From contig JAXCGZ010005683.1 in the NCBI GenBank assembly GCA_037179515.1, positions 135,001 through 199,000 on the forward strand: a stretch of 64,000 nt of DNA, read 5' to 3'. Origin of the DNA: Halocaridina rubra. Taxonomy: Eukaryota > Arthropoda > Malacostraca > Decapoda > Atyidae. Made by a program: the position numbers and the translations under genes. The notes under the pieces are model-generated. The model was not told where the DNA came from and made no database searches. It was given only the letters and a program-made list of their open reading frames with translations. This document shows positions 53,669 through 64,000 of this stretch, in pieces (position 1 is the first letter of the stretch; every line of letters starts with the position of its first letter).

Positions 53669-53969
53669 ATTACTAAATATGGCAGCTTGTAAGTAGTAGC
53701 ATAACTAGAATAGCTAAAAATGGTAGGCAGTTTAAGTTTGCCACTTTCCAATGGTGAAGGTTGGGGAAAGTGGTTGGTGGGATGCGTGACGAGTTGGGTC
53801 CCCGTTCCGCATCCTGGTAACACACTTAAATGTAGTATGTCATGTACTATGTACTATGAATGTACTACGTAGTACATATTTTACATAAATATTTATGTGT
53901 GGCTGAAACTCATCACTCAATAGTGTATAATTAATAGTAATATATATAAATGATTGTGACGTGTAAAAA
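53669..53969 (+). other. hAT 3' non-coding region
   Basis: No coding signal. Contains a perfect 18-bp palindrome, ATGTACTACGTAGTACAT, at 53860-53877, in a TGTACTATG-rich stretch. Confidence 0.5.
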
Positions 53970-54866
<897 letters not shown>

Positions 54867-54894
54867 GGTCTAAAAGAGAAACAGTCCTCACAGA

Positions 54895-56690
54895 TTAACT
54901 GCTATACTAGACATGAAAGCATTCTATTTGAATTCCTTTTTGTTCATATTACAGTTTCTCCTAACCTTATCCTTTCTTCACGCAAAGTTCACAAGTTTCT
55001 TCGCTCGCTAAAGACGAACAAAGCATCTGGTAATGATGGTGTCCCTGCAAGGTTCCTTAAGGAGTTTGAGGATGAACTGGTACCCGTGCTTTGCCATCTT
55101 TTTAGCCTCCTTCTATCAACCAGTATCTATCCTTCCTCTTGGAAGCATGCTCTAGTGCAACCTGTCCCTAAGAAGGGTGACCGCTTTATTCCTTCAAACT
55201 AGCGACCTGACCCATTGCAATAATCTCTTCTATTGCTAAAGTCCTTTAAAACTTTGCTCAATGCTCACTTCTTGAAATGCCGTGACTCTAACTCACTTAT
55301 CTCCCATCACCAGTACGGTTTCTGCAAAGCAAGATCCACTGGAGACCTCCTGCCTATCTTACTCATGTATGGTCATATTCTCTGAGGAACTATGGGGAAT
55401 CCTTTGTCATCGCCATTGATATCTTTAAAGCTTTTGACAGAATCTGGCCCAAGGCTCTGTTGGCCAAACTCCTTGCCTATGGCTTTACCCCTTCTCTCTG
55501 TTCTCAGATTTCCATCTTTTCTCTGACCATTTTATATCTGTAATTGTTCACGGTGCAACATTTATCCCATTCCCTGTTGCCAGTGGTGTTCCACAGGGCT
55601 CTGTTTTTTTGCCTACTCTGTTCCTTCTCTTCATCAATGATCTTCTACAAGCAGCATCTTCCCTTCTTCTTCACCCCTTTGCCGACGATTTTACCCTTCA
55701 CTTTTCCTTTGCCTATTCTTCACAACCTTAATCTGCTACTTGTAAGCAGTCTCGTATCACTCTTTCTTCTACTCTCAACTCCGATTTGCAGAGGGTATAT
55801 GAGTGAGGCACTCAAAATTTAATTAAATTCAATTCCTCCAAGACACAGTTTCTGGCCATCTCTTTATCTTCTTCTCCTTCTGCTAGCCCTACTGTCTTCG
55901 GAACTAATGAAATTTACCCTATTAATTCTATCAACTTATTAGGAATCCATATAGCCTCCTACGTGTCTTGGAGGAATCAAATAATCCAAATTTTTGAATC
56001 TGCATCCAAAAAATTGGGGGTTCTGTTTCGAGTTCATCATTACTTTTTCTCTTTACAGTTACTAAAAACTATAAAGATCTTATCCGTCTCTGCTTAGAAT
56101 ACTGCTCACACATCTGGGATGCTTCTTCTTATACTTACCTCCTTGATAGAGTTGAATATAAGGCAGTCAGACTCATTAATGAACCTTCTTTTACTTCTAA
56201 TTTGGATTCTCTCTCTCTTCGCCGTAAGATCTCATCCCTTTCTCTTTTCTATCGCTACTACTTCCATTGCTGCTCTGATGAGTTGGCAAGTTGCATCTTT
56301 CCCCCATTGACGAGGCCGCGAAACACTCAGCAAGTGGCCTCGTCACACAGATACTGTGTGGAGATTTGTAACTCGCGGATTGCCCGGTGCAGCGACTGCC
56401 TCTTCCCATCTACCTCAAGACTTTGGAACTCTCTCTCCTCCTTCTGTCTTTCCAAATTCTTATGACCTATCTTCCTTCAAAAAGCAGATCTATCGTCATC
56501 TCAAGGCCTAATCCTCCATATCTCTAGGTCCTCAGTACGTTGACTATTTTTCAGTCTGTCTTTTTCCTTTGTGTATCATTACCTCATCTCTGCCTTATCC
56601 ATAACCATTTTATTTTCCTTTGTCTTAATGTGTTCTCGTGCCAAGGCCTTTATTGATGAGAGCAGTTTTTTTTTTTTGCCTGTCCCGGTG
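54895..56690 (+). pseudogene. Element E: decayed Jockey/CR1-type reverse transcriptase
   Basis: Plus-strand reading frames, each short, show a non-LTR RT: LKTNKASGNDGVPARFLKE near 55005-55065, SSWKHALVQPVPKKGDRF near 55137-55190, HHQYGF near 55310, a FVIAIDIFKAFDRIWPKAL-like motif A near 55405-55460, GVPQGSVF near 55590, PFADDFTLHF near 55675-55705, then a C-terminal domain to about 56510. T-rich runs (near 56666-56678) and GCCTGTCCCGGTGTCACAC mark its probable 3' end. Frameshifts and stops throughout. It is not family A: motif residues and base composition differ. Confidence 0.7.
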
Positions 56691-56711
56691 TCACACTCCA
56701 AAAAAAAAACT

Positions 56712-56965
56712 CACTTATGGCTTCGTTTTCGTATTTAATTCGAATCTCAAATATATGGCATTAATATTCAAATGAACACATTACCATATGTGAAAACAGT
56801 AGCGTAGTTGATAGCACATTAGCACAGCAATTATGTGTCTTAGGTTCGAGGCCCAGTCAGGGGTAAAATATGACTCATGTTTTCATATATGGCAATGTGT
56901 TTATTTGATTATTAATGCCTATATAGCTGAGATTAAAATTAAATGCGAAACCGAAGCCACGAGTG
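56712..56965 (+). mobile_element. Foldback element F with tRNA-like centre
   Basis: Arms 56712-56797 and 56879-56965 are inverted repeats of about 86 bp, around 85 percent identical by eye. The 81-bp centre (56798-56878) contains TAGCGTAGTTGATAGCA (A-box-like) and a perfect B box, GGTTCGAGGCC. A MITE-like or foldback mobile element with a Pol III-type centre is inferred. Confidence 0.68.
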
Positions 56966-57010
56966 AGGTATATCAGTTAAGCTGTAAGGTTTATTTCTCT
57001 TTTTGACCAT

Positions 57011-57466
<456 letters not shown>

Positions 57467-57577
57467 CACAGCTCCACCAGCCGAGTGAACTAAGACGCTA
57501 TGTCCCGGGGAGACGTTTGCTAGGTCATAAACCAGAAGATAGGCAACAGTGTAACTCAAGGTCACTGCCGCTGCCAC
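57467..57577 (-). CDS. VAT-1-like oxidoreductase, internal exon
   Basis: A 111-bp phase-0 exon (37 codons) bounded by an acceptor TTTTCCACAG (57578-57587) and a donor GTAGGC (57461-57466). It encodes VAAAVTLSYTVAYLLVYDLA then NVSPGHSVLVHSAGGAV, closely resembling the cofactor-binding start of VAT-1 homolog proteins, which are zinc-independent quinone-oxidoreductase-like members of the medium-chain dehydrogenase/reductase superfamily. The GHSVLVHSAGG segment corresponds to the beginning of the Rossmann nucleotide-binding fold. The exon is open and looks conserved, unlike everything around it. Its partner exon lies 227 bp upstream on the minus strand. Identification is from memory of the family, not from a search. 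Confidence 0.72.
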
Positions 57578-57804
57578 CTGTGGAAAATTGAATTAATTCA
57601 GCTCAGGAGTTATCATCGTGCTTTATTAAGGACAAATATCAAGCTTGCATTGGAGTGAGGTGTTACTTAACTCAAACGTAATTTTAGTTTAATTGTTAAA
57701 TCTATTATGTACTCCAGAGTAAAGTAATTTTTAACTGGAAGAGGTGAGACACCTAAACTGAAAACTGACTGGAGGGGGATGTGAGGAGAGATGACATGCC
57801 TTAC
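57578..57804 (-). other. Intron between the two VAT-1-like exons
   Basis: 227 bp, beginning GTAAGG (donor at 57799-57804) and ending CCACAG. GT-AG ends and phase 0 on both sides. Confidence 0.65.
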
Positions 57805-57909
57805 CTGTATGGGCATTGTTTCTGGAATAATATATATGTACTTGGCATTTACTGGTACTAATTCAGCCTATGCTCTATGATCTGGTAGTGCAACCACGCG
57901 GTCTCCAAC
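57805..57909 (-). pseudogene. VAT-1-like oxidoreductase, upstream exon with in-frame TAG
   Basis: A 105-bp phase-0 exon (35 codons) between an acceptor TTATTGCAG (57910-57918) and a donor GTAAGG. It reads VGDRVVALPDHRA, then TAG, then AELVPVNAKYIYIIPETMPIQ. VAT-1 homologs have VGDRV followed by a tryptophan-containing AWAELV-like segment and a PE-x-M stretch just before the AAA of the next exon, so the match in order and spacing is good. The TAG stands where family members usually have TGG (Trp), a single G-to-A change on the coding strand. This may be a true pseudogene, a null allele or a sequence error. The acceptor lies inside the TAA repeat, which is unusual. Confidence 0.62.
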
Positions 57910-58160
<251 letters not shown>

Positions 58161-58254
58161 TATTATACCAAATATGGAATATTTTTTTGTATATTCCAAG
58201 ACTTTCTCTCTAGCTGTCACCCAATATGAAAGACATATATGTCTGTTGCATTTG
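58161..58254. other. Short unassigned spacer
   Basis: Unique AT-rich sequence between the TAA repeat and a family A fragment. Confidence 0.5.
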
Positions 58255-58354
58255 CTACTTAGTGATACTTATCATACTTGTCCTTAAAACTATGGATTGA
58301 GTTAGTATTAATTACCTCCTCGCATAGAGAATTCCAATTATCAAGAACTCTTAC
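58255..58354 (-). mobile_element. Family A fragment (100 bp, C-terminal ORF2)
   Basis: Matches the stretch just upstream of the 3' UTR (CTTAGTGATACTTATCATAC...CTCTTACAC) without terminal units. It runs into a CA repeat. Confidence 0.82.
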
Positions 58355-58373
58355 ACACGCACACACACACACA
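58355..58373. repeat. (CA)n microsatellite
   Basis: CA tract with one interruption, between oppositely oriented family A sequences and at the 5' end of A12. Confidence 0.92.
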
Positions 58374-60335
<1,962 letters not shown>

Positions 60336-61232
60336 AATTCCCAAGGCTCGGTACTGGGTCCTCTATTATTCATCGTATATCTAAATGATCTGGATTCGGA
60401 TATCAGTAGTAACCTAAGTAAATTCGCAGACGACACTAAAATAGGTAGAACTATAAATGGAAAAGAAGACATTCATGCTTTACAGGAAGATCTAAATAGA
60501 TTATCTGAATGGTCGGACAAATGGCAAATGGAATTTAATGTTGAAAAATGTAAAGTAGTTAAAATGGGTACTATAAAAGACAATACTAGTTATAAGCTAA
60601 ATAACCATGAAATCATGAGTTCTCAGTGTGAAAGGGATTTGGGAGTTCTTGTGAGTAGTAGTCTTAAGCCAAGAGAGCAATGCACAGCAGTCAGAAATAA
60701 AGCAAACAAAATTTTAGGATTTATCTCAAGAAGCGTCAGCAATAGGACGGAAAAAGTTATTTTGCAGCTCTATCTTGCATTAGTTAGGCCCCATTTAGAT
60801 TATGCTGTGCAATTCTGGTCACCCTATTATAGAATGGAAATTGAATCCTTGGAGAGAGTGCAACGAAGAATGACCAAGATGATACACAATATCAGAAATC
60901 TACCATATGAGGACAGATTAAAAAAACTTAATCTACATTCTCTAGAGAGGCGAAGAGTTAGGGGGGATATGATTGAAGTGTATAAATGGTTTAAAGGGAT
61001 TAACAAGGGAGATATTAATAAAGTTTTAAAAATTCATGATCAAACCAGAACTCGTAATAATGGATTTAAGCTTGATAAATTTAGGTTCAGAAGGGAAATT
61101 GGTAAAAATTGGTTTGGTAATAGAGTAGCTGATGCATGGAACAAGCTTCCTAGTAGGATAGTAAATGCCAATACCTTAGACACCTTCAAATGTAGATTAG
61201 ATAGACATATGACAGAGGTAGGGTGGGTATGA
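60336..61232 (+). pseudogene. Element D ORF2 fragment: RT motif B to C-terminus
   Basis: Open frame from the truncation to TGA at 61230-61232. It starts with SQGSVLGPLLFIVYLNDL (motif B), then FADDTKIGR (60423-60450), CERDLGVLVSS, LALVRPHLDYAVQFWSPYY, LERVQRRMTKMI, RRVRGDMIEVYKWFKG and WFGNRVADAWNKLP. The C-terminal layout parallels family A but is clearly a different lineage. Upstream RT and endonuclease are absent, so it is non-functional despite the clean frame. Confidence 0.88.
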
Positions 61233-61406
61233 ATAGGTTAGTGCTTATTAGAAAAATGATAAAAAGAAAAACAGAATAAATAAGTAGAGTAGAATAGAAT
61301 AGGTTAGACATGCTGAAAATACAATTCAAAAATGGAGCTGCCTCGTGTGTGCCAGTAGGCATGTTGCAGTGTCCTCTATTCTTATGTTCTTATGTTCTTA
61401 TGTTCT
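61233..61406 (+). other. Element D 3' UTR with (TTCTTATG)n tail
   Basis: About 140 bp of non-coding sequence, then three and a half units of the 8-bp repeat. Confidence 0.85.
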
Positions 61407-62388
61407 CATCATAACTGAGACTGCGTATTTCTGGCACCAGTTTCGTGGCATGCCTGTGAACTTTTTCAAGCTTAGCTATGTGCTTTTTCAAGTGTGGATT
61501 TCAAATGGGGGCTGCATATTCGAATTTTGGCCTCACATAGGTTACATAAATATTTCTGAACATTTCTTTGTCCATGTGCCTGAAGACTACCCTTACATTT
61601 GATAAGAATGCATATGCTGCCCTTATTATGCCATTTATATGTATTTCTGGAGATAAAACTGCCAGTATGTTTACTCCTAGATCTCTCTCATTTTCAGTCC
61701 CTTGAAGTTGTAATCCAGCCAACGAGTAGTCAAGCTTGGGCCTTCTTGCACTTGTACCCATTCTCATTACCTTACATTTTGAAGTATTGAATTTCATTAG
61801 CCACTTATCTGACCACTCATGCAGAATATTTTGATCTTCCTGAAATTATCTACCATTTTTCTCGTTTCCTACTTTCTTCACAATCTTTGCAGCATCTGAA
61901 AACATATTCATGAATGAATTTACTGACTCTGGTAGGTCATTTACATATACAAGGAACAAAAGTGGCCCTAAAACTGAACCTTGTGCAGCTCCACTACTAA
62001 CTCTTCTCCATTCAGACACTGAGTGTCTTACTCTAACCCTCTGTTCCCTTCCTTCTAAGTAAGTTTTTATCCATTCCAAGACATTTCCACCTATTCTAGC
62101 CATTGTTTGCAGCTTCCTAAAATGTCTCCCATGTGGAACAGTGTCAAACGCTTCCTGGAAGTCTAGGAATATGTAATCTACCCAGCCCTCTTTTTCCTGT
62201 AAGATTCGGCTTACCTCATCATAAAATTCTAATAAGTTTGTTACTGTTGATTTACCTTCTCTGAAGCCATGTTGCCTCACTGACATAAAGTTGAAGGATT
62301 CCAAGTGAAGAGAGATATGTTTCCTTAGCAGTTTCTCCATATGCAATCTCGTCTCTCCCAGAAGAGAGCTGTGAACTAACATCTAATT
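61407..62388 (-). mobile_element. Family A copy A13, 5' part with internal deletion
   Basis: Resumes at CATCATAACTGAG. RT frames lie at 61501-61797 and 61846-62382. At about 62340 the RT sequence (GTTTCTCCAT) joins directly to ORF1 sequence (TGCAATCTCGTCTCTC), skipping about 2.2 kb of the normal order. The motif C region reads MFSDAAKIV, losing the FADD aspartates. It ends at 62388, where A14 begins. Confidence 0.84.
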
Positions 62389-62389
62389 G

Positions 62390-62869
62390 TGTGATTACCC
62401 AAGTGTGATTACCTAATTGTGTTTACGGGAAAGAGCCCAAAGCTCGTATCTTCCCGTCTCCTCATCGGTTCCATTTTATACTTAGTGATACTTATCATAC
62501 GTGTCCTTAAAACTATGGATTGAGATAGCATTAACTACCTCCTCGCTTAGCCAATTCCAATTATCAACTACTCTTACACTGAAAAAGTATTTCCTTACAT
62601 CCTGCAAAGAAGTTTTCTTACGAAGCTTCAAAATATGACCTCTAGTTCTAGAGCCAGCCATATCAAAATATCGATCCCTATATACTCTATCATAACCATA
62701 AAGAAATTTAAAGACTGTCACCATATCCCTCCCTCACTCTTCTAGCTTCGAGTGATGGTAAGTCTAATTTCCTCAGCCTCTCCTCATAACTGAGATTTTG
62801 TATTTTTGGCACCAGTTTCGTGGCATGTATTTGAACTTTTTCAAGCTTAGCTATGTGCTTTTTCAAGTG
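62390..62869 (-). mobile_element. Family A copy A14, 3' fragment
   Basis: 3' UTR and C-terminal domain only (frame 62482-62724). It is cut at TTTTTCAAGTG by a TG tract. Confidence 0.87.
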
Positions 62870-62880
62870 TGTGTGTGTGT
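62870..62880. repeat. (TG)n microsatellite between A14 and A15
   Basis: Short TG tract flanked by the cut end of A14 and the first terminal unit of A15. Confidence 0.88.
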
Positions 62881-64000
62881 GTGATTACCTAATTGTGATT
62901 ACCTAATTGTGTTTACGGGAAAGAGCCCAAAGCTCGTATCTTCCCGTCTCCTCATCGCTTCCATTTTATACTTAGTGATACTTATCATACGTGTCCTTAA
63001 AACTATGGATTGAGATAGCATTAACTACCTCCTCGCTTAGCCAATTCCAATTATCAACTACTCTTACACTGAAAAAGTATTTCCTTACATCCTGCAAAGA
63101 AGTTTTCTTACGAAGCTTCAAACTATGACCTCTAGTTCTAGAGCCAGCCATATCAAAATATCGATCCCTATCCACTCTATCATAACCATGAAGGAATTTA
63201 AAGACTGTCACCATATCCCCCCTCACTCTTCTAGCTTCCAGTGATGGTAAGTCTAATTCCCTCAGCCTCTCATCATAACTGAGATTGCGTATTTCTGGCA
63301 CCAGTTTCGTGGCATGTCTTTGAACTTTTTCAGGCTTAGCTATGTGCTTTTTCAAGTGCGGATTCCAGAAGGGTGCTGCATATTCGAGTTTTGGCCTCAC
63401 ATAGGTTACATAAATATTTCTGAACATTTCCTTGTCCATGTGCCTGAAAGCTACCCTTACATTTGATAAGAACGCATATGCCACCCTTACTATGCCATTT
63501 ATATGTATTTCTGGAGACAAATCTGAAAGTATCCTAGATCACTCTCATTTTTTGTCTCTTGAAGTTGTACTCCAGCCACCGAGTAGTCAAGCTTGGGCGT
63601 TCTTGCACTTGTACCCATTCTCATTACCTTACATTTTGAAGTACTGAATTTCATTAGCCACTTTTCTGACCACTCATGCAGATTATTTAGATCCTCCTGA
63701 AGTTCTCTACCATTGTTCTCGTTTTTTACTTTCTTCACAATCTTTGCATCATCTGCAAACATATTCATGAATGAATTTACAGACTCTGGTAGGTCATTTA
63801 CATATACAAGGAACAAAAGTGGCCCTAAAACTGAACCCTGTGGAACTCCACTACTAACTCTTCTCCATTCAGACACTGAGTGTCTTACTCTAACCCTCTG
63901 TTCCCTTCCTTCAAAGTAAGTTTTTATCCATTCCAAAACATTTCCACCTATTCTAGCCATTGATTGCAGCTTCCTAATAAGTCTCCCATGTGGAACAGTG
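62881..64000 (-). mobile_element. Family A copy A15, continues past right edge
   Basis: Two terminal 14-bp units, then the C-terminal domain (frame 62972-63520) and RT (frame 63499-63960) with SGVPQGSVLGPLLF and FADDAKIV. A small loss near 63527-63533 shifts the frame between them. Truncated by the end of the window. Confidence 0.88.

Larger units (their letters stand above)
60336..61406 (+). mobile_element. Element D: CR1/L2-type retrotransposon, 5'-truncated, nested in A13
   Basis: Begins within RT motif B and ends in TTCTTATG units (61377-61406), the 8-bp tail repeat style known for CR1/L2 elements. Inserted opposite to A13. About 8 bp of A13 (CAGCCTCT) are missing at the insertion point, and TCTAATTCCC is doubled on the left. 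Confidence 0.87.

Noticed and set aside
53860..53877. 18-bp perfect palindrome as an operator-like site
   Set aside because: It lies in a TGTACTATG-rich decayed hAT 3' region, and no regulator or gene context supports a function.

Overview
This is eukaryotic repeat DNA, most likely from an arthropod and probably a decapod crustacean. That placement is inferred from very long (TA)n tracts, the mix of CR1/L2-like, RTE-like and BEL/Pao elements, tRNA-derived SINEs, and two short exons resembling an animal VAT-1-type oxidoreductase; no single sequence proves it. There is no bacterial or operon-like organisation. Nearly all coding-like sequence belongs to transposable elements, most of it broken by stops, frameshifts, truncation or nesting.

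The dominant component is one non-LTR retrotransposon family, called family A here (CR1/L2-like), with about fourteen copies at 68-2886, 16112-20986, 21434-50398 and 58255-64000, almost all on the minus strand. Its inferred layout is a 5' UTR, ORF1 (coiled coil plus RNA-binding-like domain), ORF2 (apurinic endonuclease, reverse transcriptase, C-terminal domain) and a short 3' UTR ending in 14-bp tandem units. Many copies begin or end in (TG)n microsatellite. ORF2 overlaps ORF1 in the -1 frame and has no upstream AUG, and a candidate AAATTTY slippery heptamer lies at the start of the overlap. Two places (22211-23002 and 43467-48120) hold a middle copy that is a clean mosaic of its two neighbours, the expected product of unequal crossing-over.

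Region by region: 1-2997 family A copy A1 between TA tracts; 2998-9758 a BEL/Pao LTR retrotransposon set in TA repeats; 9759-12156 TA tracts, a tRNA-derived SINE and a decayed mariner-like transposase; 12157-16111 an RTE-like element B with an internally duplicated endonuclease; 16112-20986 the most complete family A copy (A2); 20987-21433 a TA tract and a hAT-end-like fragment; 21434-29494 copies A3 to A6; 29495-36204 an RNase H-bearing non-LTR element C inserted into A6 with a 7-bp target duplication and itself carrying a SINE; 36205-50398 the rest of A6, then A8 to A11 with a 4.67-kb tandem duplication; 50399-51726 simple repeats and unassigned DNA; 51727-54152 a decayed BED-finger hAT element; 54153-57210 TA tracts, foldback elements with a tRNA-like centre, and a decayed RT element E; 57467-57909 two consecutive VAT-1-like exons on the minus strand; 58255-64000 more family A, with a different CR1/L2 element D (8-bp tail repeats) nested in it.

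The only support for a host gene is the VAT-1-like exon pair, one of which has an in-frame stop codon. The rest reads as a transposon graveyard with some recent activity or rearrangement: BEL LTRs differ by roughly one percent by eye, the 4.67-kb duplicates by a few tenths of a percent, and copies A1 and A12 keep long open reverse transcriptase frames.
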